From Coriaria nepalensis (taxonomy: Eukaryota > Streptophyta > Magnoliopsida > Cucurbitales > Coriariaceae): a stretch of 64,000 nucleotides of DNA. Made by a program: the position numbers and the translations under genes. The DNA lies in assembly GCA_027186245.1 (NCBI GenBank), contig CP114491.1, forward strand, positions 7,251,501-7,315,500, given 5' to 3'. Positions within the stretch are counted from its first letter, which is position 1, and the number at the start of each line of letters is the position of its first letter. The notes below the pieces were generated by a model. That model had not been told where the DNA came from and made no database searches. It worked only from the letters and a program-made list of their open reading frames with translations. This document shows, in pieces, positions 37,313-50,069 of this stretch.

Positions 37313-40300
37313 TCAACCTTCTTCAGAAAAGAGAAATATGCCTCCAAGCCCGACATCATTATCAGCCTCCTCTTCATGTTTTTTCGGATCACACCCATCG
37401 AGATCACCTCCACTTGCGATTATGTTAGCACCAGAAGAAAATTGGTCACAGCCTGAAATCAACAGATTACTAGTCTTACTAGTGTTTGAAGACAAGATTC
37501 CAGTTGAAACTCTTCCATTCTCTGAGAAATGTTCGGATTGAGTTGAGGTGGTACTGAAGGGTATTTGGGTTGTTATTATCGAAGAGTCGATATCATTTCT
37601 TCCTCTCCTTTCAAGGTGCATCTCATTAAGACTCTGGAAAGCAGGGATGTAAGAAAGCTTGTCACAGCTTAACTGATCCAAATCGAGCAAATTCTCCATT
37701 CTTCTTGATGATCCTAATAATTATTTAAAGTATACATAAATATAAATAATACGTAGCTCACATTGTTAAAATACATAATTACACGTTCAAAATTTTACTA
37801 TAAAGTAGTAAGGGTTCAGGAGCCAATTATATTTTACCCATATTTTCCTACCTCCATCAGAGCTTTCAGTTGAGCTAAGTGATGCAGGATTTGAATGACA
37901 AATTACAACAATCTCTTCCGTGATCTTTTCCTCGACTTGAAGTGGTTCTGAAGACATAGAATTGGGGAATCTTCCCACAACAAGGCTTCTGAGTTAACCA
38001 AGAAAACAAGCACTAAATTAATAGCCAGAACAAGAGAAAACAAGTACAAAAAACAGACTATGAGTACAAAGATGTTCTATATAGTATGAATGAAACTATG
38101 GAAATAGTCATTATTCATTTACCTTCCAGCTGACTTGACGCTATGGAAATGGTCAAAAGCAGGCAGCAATTCTTTCCGACTTATTTCAACTTCATGAGAA
38201 GGGATATTTTCAATTTCAAACTCTCCAGAAGTACTACTATTTAAACTTGGAGAGACCATAGTATAAAACTGAATCTGATAAAAAATAAATAATAAAATAA
38301 TAAAATAATACAAAATATAGAAAGAGAAAGGGAATTACTACCAAATAGGTAGAAAATGATGGACAATACACGAGTAGTACCTTCGAGTTTTGCCAAATTG
38401 GTAACCTTCCAGAGCTTATTTGCACCTCTGCATTTGACAAGCACCAGTGGGATCTCTCTTGAAGCTTTCCAGAATAGCATCTCACCATTGTTTGCATTGC
38501 AGAACCATCACTTAAGTCCAAGAAATCTGACCCATAACTTTCCTGAGATAAAGCTTTGTTCTGAATCATTTCACCCATGTCTTGTTTTTCAATAGTGGTA
38601 CCAAATTTACAATCCTCTCTTTCTGGACAATCTGACCTTCTACATACATCCCACCATTGAATAGGCTCAACTTTCAACCTCAGTTCATCCTCTTGCATAT
38701 GCCTACATGGAATAGGTTGGGTACTAAAACCACTTTGACTCCATTCAGCCCCAATGGATGGAAGAAGCTCATGTTGAACTACATGGCCAGATGGTGTATA
38801 AACCAACAGATGTTCCAAGGTGTTTCCCCTTGATTTATGCTGGGAACTGTGCAATAAAGAATTATGAAAAATAGCAGCAACTGCACCAGAAGGTACAAAA
38901 ACCTTAGCAGTTGTTTGAGCAGAAGCATTGTTTACTGAGTTAAGCCATCCAAAACTACTATATTTTATCCTGCTCACGACAGAAAGGGAAATAGGTTGTG
39001 GTGTGGGAAAAGATTGCTGATTGATGGTAAGAGATGAAGCAGACCACCAAGGTAGAGATATAACTGGGAGTAGAGAGGGCTCCTCACTCTGATTATCAAT
39101 GATTTTAAATCCAGTATCCCCGCCATATGGAGATAACACAAAGACATGGCAAGTCCCCTTGGATGAAACTACCCCTATCCATTGGCTGTAATAACTAAAG
39201 CAAATGTCCTGAATCATCTGGACAACAAGAAGCAAGAGGAAAAAAGAAAAAAGAAAAATCATATAATCATATAAGTAATACAGGGAAGTTGAAAGTGCAG
39301 AAAATAATGCATACTAACAGCAGATGTTATTCCACGATGTAGCTTGTAGAGATGCACATGAGAAGAGCTCCAGTCAAATGTTTGACTGCATGATCCACTG
39401 CGAGTGCGAGATGGCATAATACGAAAGATGTTAATGTTATTCCCATATACTGAAGCAGTAACAAGAAGTGTCCCACTAGGATCAAAACACAAGGCAGATA
39501 ATGGACTTGTGTGAGCTTTGAATTGTGATATGACAGCTCCGGAAACAAAGTCTTTGACAACAACCTGCATTAGGCATTTCAACCAAGCAAAAAGGGTTCA
39601 ACACTTTGACATCGACCATTAATGCACTTAGAGTGATTTTTTTTTTCATAAAAGTTAAGTAGTCCATTGTTTCAGTGACCAAAGTTGGAATCTAACCATG
39701 CCTGCAGTATCCATTTCTGCTCCTGCAAGCCTACCAACTTTCCACCCTGAATTCGACAACACAGGAGAGTTGGACCCATCAGGGAGCAGTTCTTGACAGT
39801 ATTTAGAGAACGTTTTGTATCCCACATCACCCAAGTTCAGTATTCCAGCAGCCAAGTGTTTACCAGACTCCATTGCATAACGAGCCATAAGATGACCACT
39901 GCTTGGGGATGTAGATGGACTAACTCCTGGGGAAGGGCTGAAATTCTGTGGGCTTAATCGACCTGTGTTGGATAGCAGTGGGATGTTGGATGCATAAGCT
40001 AACCATCTTGGACCCACTGCCATAGGACCATAACCAACATTAACCCCAATGGTTCCTTGTCCTAACAACTGTGGAACAGGATAGGTGAGAACGCTTAATT
40101 TGTTCTCAAGGGTGACTGCATCAAAACAATATATCTGCCACCAAACCCACAATTATATTAGAATTTTAAGTTCGCCACAAGATTTTCACTCACACAACAA
40201 GCTACCAATGATACATTTGCAATTTTTAGAACCTTCATTAATTTATCCTGATCCTAACATTCAGTAAGAGAAATCACTTTCCCTGGGTAACTACTACCCA

Positions 40301-41618
40301 AGAAGGGCCAAAGTTTTATAGGAAGTTAGTATCACATGATAAACGCTTTCACCACAGTGATTGAAAATCAACAACAAATCTTAATACATGTTGCAGACTC
40401 TCCCTACTCCCAGTGCTCATAGATGCTCTCTCTAAGAGATGACCACGTAAAAAAATCCATCTCATGATCCTAGTCTATTCAAATTTAATACATGTCGCAG
40501 AGAAGAAAGTGCTTACTTGTGTAGCCAAGCCCACAACTACAATCCGAGAACTACATCTCACCATACACACAGAAGATCGGAACCTCAGAACATGTACATA
40601 GCAGTGAGACTTGAGAGAATAAAAGCGAACGGTGCTTGGAGAACTGACAGAATTTCCAGACATAGAATCCTTGATTCCATCTCTTCCAAAGCCACCCAAT
40701 TGACTTTGGTTGACACTTGAGCCATTGCTACCTTCACCTGCAACAACTAGCAGTAATGGATGTGATCTTCTAAATCCCTCATGACCAACAGACTTAGCAG
40801 GGAAAGGCTGCATCTGTAAGAATGAAACTGGGCCATCTCGCTTTGAAACAATTTCGTTGAAGTTAGATGCATCTTCCACGTCAATTATTTGAAACCCATT
40901 CGAATAACCAAGTAAGAGAACACGCTTGAGAACAGATGGACCATACTCCAGTGTGTCAAAACCAGCCCAGGTTACCTGTTGTTGACCAATGGCAAAAGTA
41001 TTCCATATAAGTAAAATTCATAGAAATAGAGCGAGCGAGGAATATTGAGAGCGAAAAATAAGAAACAAATTAAGTATGTCGAATATATACTCAAAGGGGA
41101 ATTGGATATTAACATCAAAAGCATAATACATATAAACACACGCAGATGCACATAGAGATGACCCAAATGCACAGTTAAGAGTATCCAAATACTTAATACT
41201 ATAAAATTTGACACAAAAGACTCCATGGATTTTTTTTTCACATTTATGTCGAACAGGAAGAAATACAGTGGCTGAAAATTTCGAATTAAGCCAGTTAAAA
41301 AAGTTTCGTATCCTTTTGTGGGGATGACCACAAACAAATAGTTATACTTAGTTATACTAACAGTAGAAGTTATTCCAGAATAAAAGTTCAAGCCAAGACA
41401 GCTATTCAATTAATAACAAGTAAAACATTGCAGAGAAGTACCTGATCCTTCTGATCTTCGAAAGAAGCAGCTGAAATTGTAGCGGCCACCGACGCACCGG
41501 CCGAACGAACTGTAGAAGCGACGGTGCTCGCATTTGTAGACACAGTCTTGAGGCATGAAGAGATGATCTTCAGAGAACTAGGTAACAAACCGTTATTCTT
41601 ACTCTTCCCCTTCTTCAT
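37313..41618 (-). CDS. ATG18H: ATG18g/h-type autophagy protein (WD40-BCAS3)
   Basis: Eight exons join in frame to 948 aa: 41442-41618, 40517-40975, 39697-40134, 39319-39564, 38381-39217, 38123-38274, 37852-37988 and 37313-37713. The start reads MKKGKSKNNGLLPSSLKIISSC. The first half is a PROPPIN-like beta-propeller with VRFYSL, YCFDAVTLENKLSVLTYP, NVGYGPMAVGPRWLAYA and AHTSPLSALCFDPSGTLLVTAS. In place of the FRRG phosphoinositide motif of short ATG18 proteins it has YKLHRG, as usual for the ATG18f/g/h group. A BCAS3 domain follows (VKVEP-like LKVEPIQWWDVCRRSDCPERE). The acidic, low-complexity tail ends FLFSEEG, close to the group's usual FxFSEEG end. These proteins bind PI3P and act in autophagosome formation; h also has a reported role in endomembrane traffic. 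No lesion was found. The choice between g and h is by overall resemblance only. Confidence 0.9.
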
Positions 41619-41936
41619 CCTCTACCTCTCGAACTCCAAGCTTCTTCCCACTCAGTATCAGCCTCTGCAACAACCGCTACCACCACCGACCTACCTGGAG
41701 AACAACTCCAGACGCCATAAGCTTCTTCCTTCTCAACGACAACCACCGCCGCCGCCACCGGCGTTTTCGCCTCCGCAACGTTCACACACGACGAACATCT
41801 ATCGCCGCTGACGATCGGATATCTCATCCGATAGCAACACGATCAGAATCCAAAGGCTTACTCACTCACTCGCAAAGCAAAGTTAGAATTTATCTGCTTT
41901 TAGGTATTCTCCTTCTTCTTCTTCTTCTTCGAACTC

Positions 41937-41938
<2 letters not shown>

Positions 41939-41966
<28 letters not shown>
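41939..41966. repeat. (CT)n microsatellite in ATG18 leader or promoter
   Basis: An uninterrupted run of about 14 CT units lies 320 bp upstream of the ATG18-type start codon. Confidence 0.9.
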
Positions 41967-41967
<1 letters not shown>

Positions 41968-42116
41968 ATTAGTCTCTGCGAGAGTACTTTCTCTCTCTAT
42001 ATGTATATATTTGCACTATGCAGTAGTTATCAAGGAGTACCTGCGGCTCTACCGTATGCAGGGGGCGCAAATTAATTCTCACTTTGAATTTTTAAATCCT
42101 TCTTTATTTTAATTTA

Positions 42117-42178
<62 letters not shown>
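42117..42178. repeat. (AAT)n(ATT)n perfect palindrome
   Basis: About nine AAT units run straight into about ten ATT units with AATT at the centre. The tract is a perfect inverted repeat able to form a hairpin or cruciform. Confidence 0.9.
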
Positions 42179-44635
42179 TGTTTAATTTGGCGTGTGGGAG
42201 AGAGACTTAGGGAAAATGGCGGAGTTTATGAGGGAAAAAGGAGGTAAAAGTCAATAAAGTGTAAACCATAAGAAGACTAATTATAGTTTCCCAAAAGTGT
42301 TCGAGGATGATGAGAGTCATTCCCACATCTCCAATTTTCATAACATAATTTTCAATTCCCTTCTCATTTCGATTTATTTAATATTTATTTATTTATTATA
42401 AGAAAATAAAATTTTATTTATTTTAAATATAAATAACTTCTCATTCATTTTTAAAGTATATAAATAAATAAAATCTTTTATAGTATGATATTTTCTTGTT
42501 TTCGAAATGTCTTCGATTAGACTGTTTTAATAAGGGTGATGTCATTGATTATATTTATTATTATTATTATTATTATTATTTATTTATATTTAATACGATA
42601 GGACGTTTAGGGCCTTTTGGGTTTGTTTTGTTTAAGCCCAAAAAAAAATGATTGGTTGGTATTGCTCAACATGGGCCATTTGCCATCCAAATTGATAATG
42701 GACCGGCCTTTCAACCTGATGAAAATGGGCCCTCGTTTTCAGTCTGCCATTTATAATCTTGTGAAGTTTTGTGAGCTGCTGTGCGTTTTAAGCCCTTTTT
42801 AAGTTTTCTAACGCAGTTTTAGATTTCTTTCATTTTAATAATCTGACCATAACCTAATTTTTCAACTGCTTCGATTTTGATTGGATCTATTTTTTTCATT
42901 CCTTTCCTTTTTTTTTTTTTTTTTTTTTTCAGTTTAAAAAGGTTTTTAAAAATTAAGTTATAAAATAGATAAATCGAATAAATTTAAAATTATGACAATT
43001 GTTAAAAATAAATTTAGATAAATATATATTTCACTATATAAATTTCAGAATTTAAATCAAGAAAAATAAAAAATTAAGAATAAAAATAAATAAAAAAACC
43101 CATGATGAAATACTTCTCTTTGACTTATCTTATAATATTTAATATATATATATATATCATAGCAAAAATTAAATTAAAACATGTGATATATCATTTTTAA
43201 TATTTATAAAAAATATAAATTTATATATTTCACAAGTATATATATATATATTTTTTTTTTTTCACTGCATACGTATTTATGTTTGCACCAGAATAATTAT
43301 ATTTACATATTCAATATAATTTTTATTTTCATAATATTTAATTATTCTAAATTTCTCCCAAACCATCCGTAAACTCACACTCCGCCAATGCCGCCACCAG
43401 CCCTTCCTTCCCCAAATCCCTCGTCTTCCAAATCCACTTGAGAAAAAAATGATGGAGGGTATAAATAGGAAGAAAGTAGTAATAGATGAAAAAAAAAAGT
43501 TGGGAAAAAAAAAAAAAGGTTCCAAATCCACTAGAATTTTATATGTCATAAATAAACAGTTGGTTAAAATAATGACTTCATTGTGAATTTGTGATTTGTA
43601 AACATTACATAAATAATTTCCTTAAAAAAAAAAAAAACCCTTTCGGCCTTGGGCATGAACAGATGAAACATACAATGAAACTTTAAATAACAATTATATC
43701 ACAATTTATAATTTTTAAGGAGTAGTTGAACTACTTCATATCTCATCATAATTATATGTATTGTTTACATATATAAGGTATTTAGAACATCCTTTGATAT
43801 TGGTCTCACTCATTAGCTGATTTCCAATCTTTGATGCATGATAATATCTCAACTATTTTATATGATAATTTATATCTTCTATTAGTAATAATTTTCTCAT
43901 CTATGCTAAATATTGATTCCAAAGAGACTGTTAAGATGATGACTATCAAAAAGTTATGTGTAAGTTGAGCTAATATAAAAAATTTATATATGTCTACCTT
44001 CCATCATTATAAAATATTAAAATCACCGTCTTCATCATCGACAGCAAAAAAAAGAAAAAAAAAGTTTATTTATCATCTAAAGAAAACCCTAAATTTTTAT
44101 AATCTATGAAAAATCTAAAACATGAAATCATAAATTAAAGGGGAAAAAAAGCATGGTTGCTAAATAATAATAATAATTGATGATAAAATTTTATTTTTAT
44201 TTATAATCTAAAATAATAATTGATAATATGACTTAATATTTAATGGTAATTTATCTTCATATTGGATAAATCATGTATTATATAAAATATAGTGAAATTA
44301 AAATTAAAATTATCTAAAAATATTATATACGCACATTCTAAGATAAATACGTGCAATGCACAAAACAAACTGTAATCTAATAATATACACATACAATTAC
44401 AAAAGCTTTGCAACATTCTAGTTCATAAATAGTTTCATAAATTTCTCTTATATATTGAGCAAAGTAATCCTCTCAAATACTACTACAAGTCTACCTACAA
44501 TATAATCAAAACAAATAAAGAATCATACATTGTGATGATTACCAAGGAAAAGCGAACAACCTTCTCTTTGAAGGAAAACTCCATGTCCCATTTTTAACTG
44601 TTACTTACCTGATTAATTTTCTCTTGGTTAGATTA

Positions 44636-47600
44636 TTATGTGAATCCCCCTGCTTTGATCATCTCTTCTCGGAAGGCTTTCCGGAAAACCCGGTATTTTC
44701 TCGTACCCTTTATGCAGCTTAGATCTCCCATCAGAACCTGAAAAACCTGCACATACGAATAGAGAAATCTTTCATAGTTAAAAAGCCAACTTCTCAAGAA
44801 TTGACATTCTAAATACTAAACTATATGGAACAGGAGTTATCAGACCCGATTAGATTTTAGAGGTTGTATGTTAGTATTAGCATATATATGCCACGTACCT
44901 TAGTTGTTTAGTTATGGTTTAATCCGTTAGTTTACAGTTAAGATTGTTAGTTAAACTGAGTCACTGACAGCTCACAGTACTCGAGTATAAGTGGTTGCTG
45001 CGTATCCTTTTGATAATTAATGAAGATCATTATTTTCACTCTATCTCTCTCATCTCAATCTCTCTCATCGTGACATGATACCAGAGCCCTAATTGCTGGT
45101 GGTATCAAGCAGTCTGCCAATGATCATTCACTCTTCACAAAGTCTATGTCTGATTTATTTACTTTCTTGTTGGTCTGTGTAATAACTGGAAACAATGTTC
45201 ATACCATTAAGGCAGTGAAGTCCTATCTGCAATCCCAGTTTCATATAAAAGATCTTGGCCTCATGCGTTATTTTCTTGGTTTGGAAATCATCAAAAACTC
45301 AAAGGGAATTTGTATGTCTCAAATGAAATATACATTGGAGCTTCTCAAATGCATGGAGCAAAACATCAAATTCGCCACCACTAAATTTGATTCCGCCACA
45401 AAATTTAATTCTTCTGATTTTCTCCTTTCTGATCCCACCCCTTATTAGAGATTGATTGGTAAACTTACCTACCTAACAATGACAAGGTCTGACATTAGCT
45501 TCTCTGCGCAAAAGCTAAGATAGTTCATGCAAACGCCTAAACAGTCTCACCATGATGCTGCCCTCCGTATCCTACGGTACATCAAGCAATCTCCAGGTCT
45601 TGGACTGTTATTCAGCTCTTCTAATCATCTCACATTGTCTGCCTTCTGTGATTTAGAGTGACGGTCTTGTTTGATGACAAGAAAATCGGTAACAGCTTTC
45701 TGCATTCAACTTGTCGAGTCCTCAATCTCTTGGAAGTCAAAAAAGCAGAAACTGTCAACAAATCTTCTGCTGAAGCAGAGTACAGAGCTATGGTAGCAAG
45801 GACTTGTGAGATAACATGGACTTCCAGTCTCAAAAACCTTGGCGTTCATCACACTGATCCAGCCCCTCTATACTAGGACAACTCTGCAGCCTTTCAGATT
45901 GCTGCTAATCCTACATTTCACGAGCATACGAAACACATTGACATTGACTATCATATCATTCAAGACAAGTTTCAAAAAGGTTTCGTTCACATAGCTTCCA
46001 TCAAATCTTCTGAGAAACCTGCTGATGTTCTTACAAAGGCATTAGGCAAAGATCAATATCAATATCTTCCATCCAAGATGGGGGTTTTCCGATGTGTTTT
46101 ACCCACCATCTTGAGGGGGGAGTATAAGCATATATATGCCACGTAGCTGAGTTAATTAGTTATGATTAGTTAGTCTGTTAGTTTACAATTAAGATTGTTA
46201 GTTGAACCGACAACTCACAGTACTCGAGTATAAGTGGTTTCCGGTTATCCTTTTGATAATTAATGAAGATCATTATTTTCATTCAATCTCTCTCATCGTG
46301 ACAGTTAAAAATTCTAATAGAGACAATAGACCAAATACTTGAATTAGACATTCAATCTGTCATATTTCTTGGAGATCAAGCTACACTTTAGGTAATCAAA
46401 TCACTCAAATTGGTAACTAGTCTATTCGTTTGCTTGAGCCACAAGTTTTGAGACATGAACCTGATTTATACAGGGCCGTCGGATCGAGGATTGTTGAATG
46501 CATAAAGAAGCAGCCAGAAGGACAAGATTCAGCTGCCAGGAATCATATTCTGGGAGAGAAGGATCGATAACCTCTCCAATCTCATTCTTCTTCAACAAGG
46601 GCTTTGCCTAATCATAACAAGTAGAAAAATCAACAAAATCCCAGAAAAAAATTCAAACAACATTCCTAAGGCGAAAACTTAACCAAGATGAGTAGAAATT
46701 AGAGAACGCACCCACAAAACAAGACTTTGTTGTGAGTAATCAAGCGCTCTACGGCCTGTAACTAGTTCAAGTAATAGGACACCGAAGGCGAACACATCGG
46801 TTTTCTCATCTACTATGCCGTGGAGTAAGTACTCCGGGGCCAGATAGCTGCATTGAAATGAATGCTTATGACATAAATTCTATTGAAAAAGAGAAAATCT
46901 AAGGTTGAAAAACAAACCCAAATGTGCCTTCAAATTTCGATACGGTGTGATGAGTCCACTGCTTCGGAAGCCACTTTGCAAGCCCGAAATCACATATCTA
47001 CATCGAAACAAAATCATGTAACCAATATAAGATGTTTCAAAACGGGTTCTTAGACCTGTAAAACGAAAGTTGAAGTTGGAGAAGCGAAGTGATTATTGTG
47101 TGCAAAAGGTGAATGGCTTACGTAGAAATAACCTTTTGAGTGCACGCTGTACACATAAGATTTTGGCAGAGAAGTGTACCTGAGGCTCAAAATCTTCGGT
47201 GAGCAAAATATTTGCAGCCTTGATATCTCTGTGTATGATTCTTCTTTGACAATCCTCATGAAGATATAGCAAACCTCTAGCAGTTCCTAATGCTATCTTA
47301 TATCTAATACCCCATTCGATCTTTGCCTTCGAACAGTAAAGAAGAGAGGCTAAGCTGCCTCGAGGCAACAATTCGAGTACTAAATGCATTCCTCCTTCAA
47401 CTCCATAACCGATCAATTTGGCTGTGTTAGGATGATTCACATGAGCCATGATTCCAAGCTCTGATAAGAAATCTCCAATCATTTCATCTGCTGTTCCTCT
47501 CGTTAGCCTTTTTATTGCCACAAGTTGTGAATTCCGTAATCGGCCTTTGTATACCTCGGCATAACCACCTTTTCCAATCAAATTCTCTACACCCACAAAA

Positions 47601-48026
47601 TAAAATAAGATCAAAATACTCAAAAAGTAAATAAATAGAAATGACATTTTCCATCTGGGTGTTAAAATACCGACCCTGGCTAAAGTGGTTAGTCGCGGAC
47701 TGGAGTTCGTGGAGACTGAAGTTCTTCCATGGGGATTTGAAAGCGGAGAAATCGGTTTCGAACCGGAAATGGAGTCGCTCTCTCATGCTGCTGCTTAGTT
47801 TTCTTGAGAGTTGGAGGAGATTGAAAGATTGGGATGTGGGTGAAGGTTTAACGGATTTTTTTCTGAATAATTTGGAAAATCCATGACAAAGGGAGGAAAA
47901 GGGAGGTGGTGGTTGTTTGGATTCGTTGGAAGAGGTTGAGTCGGATTCAGAGCTACGTAAATAGTCTTCGAGTATTCCGACAGGGGAGTACGAATCTTCC
48001 TCCTTCACCTTTTCGCGTTTCTTCAT
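44636..48026 (-). CDS. class VI receptor-like cytoplasmic kinase
   Basis: Six exons join in frame to 410 aa: 47675-48026, 47180-47586, 46918-46997, 46712-46847, 46461-46607 and 44636-44746. Residues 1 to about 115 are a basic/Ser-rich leader ([15 protein letters not shown]). The kinase domain follows with no extracellular or transmembrane part. Motifs are intact: [11 protein letters not shown] (P-loop), VAIKRL (Lys), [11 protein letters not shown] (catalytic Asp), [10 protein letters not shown] (DFG), [12 protein letters not shown] (APE) and [15 protein letters not shown]. The [14 protein letters not shown] activation segment is that of RLCK class VI, which includes Rop-GTPase-activated RBK1/2 kinases. 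The last exon starts VFQVLMGD, aligning with the QVVQLLRG-type end of subdomain XI. The final intron is 1714 bp, far longer than the others, because a copia derivative is inserted in it. The start at 48026 is the first ATG in frame. Confidence 0.92.
44875..45075 (+). repeat. 5' LTR of the copia derivative
   Basis: It runs from tattagcatatatatgcc to ctcatcgtgaca. It matches the 3' LTR over nearly its whole length, with small indels (201 versus 181 bp). It starts with TA rather than the usual TG. Confidence 0.88.
46123..46303 (+). repeat. 3' LTR of the copia derivative
   Basis: It runs from tataagcatatatatgcc to ctcatcgtgaca, directly after the polypurine tract. It shares cacagtactcgagtataagtgg and the ttttgataattaatgaagat block with the 5' LTR. 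Confidence 0.88.
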
Positions 48027-50069
48027 AATTCAAATTTTCATTAACCTGACATGAAAAATAGGAAAGGAAGTAACAAGCAGAACAGGGGAAATAATTAAAA
48101 TGGAGACAGAGGATTCCTTTTTATGCATCATAGTATTCATGATTAAGAAAAAACACAAATTAGAAGCAACCCATTATAGAAAGATTAAGAATCAGACAAA
48201 TGAGTTAAGACTTCGAATGAAGGAGAGAGGACAATAGACAGAATCAAAAGAAAAAAAAAAAAAAACCCAAAAAACCCAAAAAACCCAAAACAGATAGGAT
48301 TTAAAGAATAATAAAGGAACAGAGACAGCATCATAAGTTCATCCAAAAAAAAAAAAGAATAGTAATAGGAATTACAACTTATTAGAAGGCGAGAGAACGA
48401 ACATACAGTAAGCAGTGAAGCTGAAAACTTCTCGGACTCTAGCTATTTTCCATTAGAGGAAAAACAGAGGACAGAGTTATTTCAGAGAAGATGGGCAACC
48501 AGAGGAAGATATGGCGGTGAATGTGAAGAGTTACTCCAACCGCTCGAAACGATTTATGTCTGTCTTTCCCGATTTGCTGCTTAGAGAAATAATAAATGTA
48601 TTTATTTATAATTCAGAAGAATTCTTGGTTCTGAAGAGGAGTGAAAATGTGAGAGATACTTAATAGTAAGAGAGAGGGAGCGAGGGAGTGAGGGAGTGAG
48701 GGAGCGAGGGAGAGAGGGATAAGGTAAACATAAAAGTAGACCGGATGGGTGTGAGAAAAAACAAATATATATTATGGTTTTATGATTTATGGTCGGAGAC
48801 GTTTCTCTAGTTGTCTCTTTCAGTTTTTCCTATTTATATAGCCTTCCCCTGTTTCTGACTCTGTTTTTTTTTTTCCTCTTCTCCTCTCTTATCACAACAA
48901 AAAGTACTTCCACTCAAATTATATGAAACTACCTAGAAATATCACTTTCTTCGAGATGAAGAAGGCGTAGTGTACTAGTATACTCAATTTTATGGATGAT
49001 TTACTTCGAAATTTCTTTTAGAACGATAATGAAAAAGATAAAAGGAAATAAAGTAAAAATAAGAATAATAATTTTTTATATCAGTTTCATTATGTATAAA
49101 ATAAATAGAAATAAGAATAAGAATAATATATATATATATTTTTTATTTCAGACAAAATTTTAAAAATTATATAAAAATTATAATATAATTAAAAAAATAT
49201 AAATAAATATTTATTTTAATTCTCATTATAAATATATTTAAATAAAAATATAATAAAAATATTTTTATTTAAATAAAAATCAAAACTTATTCTTATTTTA
49301 TTTTATTTTTTGAACCGATAAATTAAAATAAAATTTTTACCAAAGAGAAGCAATATGAGACCTTAATTCACACGCATGTCACACACCCATGATTGTTTAG
49401 ACGGCCGATCAATCTTATAAAATCTAGAAATATCATTTATAATTAAAAAAAAAAAGATTTTATTTATTTATTTATTTAATGGGTGGTTGATTGAGATATG
49501 ATTAGGTGGGTGGCTTATAAGTTATACACATGTTAAAAATAAGCTTATTTTTTCTTAAGATAAGATAATGTTTATTTTATTGTCTATTTAATGTATGTAT
49601 GGTCTTTAAATGCTTTTAATGTGTGATTTAGTTTCATTTAAAACAAAAATATATTTGCATGTAATAATGTATTTTTAATGCACGTTATTTTGAACTTGAA
49701 ATTATGTATATTTTTAAATACATTGATTAAATTCTTTTTTTTTTATTATTTTATTTTTATTATTCTCCTTATTTTTATTCCGTTCATAAATCGAAATCAA
49801 ACGACCTCGTAATCCTATTCACGCTCACTCTCTCTCTCTCTTCGTTTTCTTTGAATCACGTTTCAATTGAAAAAAGAGAGGAAAAAAAAAACAGAATTAG
49901 AATAGACAGGTCAAAGGCGGCTGCTGACTTTACTGCATTGAAAAAAGAAAAAAGAAAAAAAAAAACAAATGCATGCATTGAAACTTGAAAGCCGGAAATG
50001 CGGCGGCCATGATCAAAACCTTTCACGCTCCGTGAATTGCCAACCTTTCAGTTTCAAGTTTCAACTCCA
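48027..50069. other. divergent promoter region of RLCK and RKF3-like genes
   Basis: The two genes diverge from this 2-kb interval. The left part is the RLCK leader with A-rich and GAGGGAG repeats. The middle (48.9-49.75 kb) is AT-rich. The right part is the RKF3-like promoter with a CT run near 49830. No gene was found. Confidence 0.55.
48667..48720. repeat. (GAGGGAGY)n minisatellite
   Basis: Six to seven units of GAGGGAG followed by (T/C)G lie upstream of the RLCK gene. The tract is purine-only on one strand apart from the variable base. Confidence 0.8.

Larger units (their letters stand above)
41619..44635. other. intergenic region between ATG18 and RLCK genes
   Basis: The ATG18-type 5' UTR and promoter contain a CT microsatellite. 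Then come AT-rich DNA, an AAT/ATT palindrome and long A/T runs. A short GC-richer patch at 43360-43440 has three open frames but no recognisable motif. No gene was found. Confidence 0.55.
44875..46303 (+). mobile_element. internally deleted copia element in RLCK intron
   Basis: Two direct LTRs (44875-45075 and 46123-46303) bracket about 1.05 kb. A tRNA-iMet-type primer site (tgataccagagccc) follows the first LTR at once. A polypurine tract (ttgaggggggag) precedes the second. The interior keeps only the end of reverse transcriptase and RNase [31 protein letters not shown], an S-A-E-A-E-Y-R-A-M block near 45769, and the [17 protein letters not shown] tail. Gag, protease, integrase and the YVDD part are missing, and several stops occur, so it is non-autonomous. 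The flanks GTTAG (44870-44874) and GTTAA (46304-46308) look like a 5-bp target duplication with one change. It is antisense to the kinase gene and lies wholly inside its last intron. Confidence 0.9.

Noticed and set aside
43277..43549. 90-codon frame over a GC-richer patch on the minus strand
   Set aside because: Three frames are open over about 80 bp, ends are poly-F/poly-K, and no motif is present.
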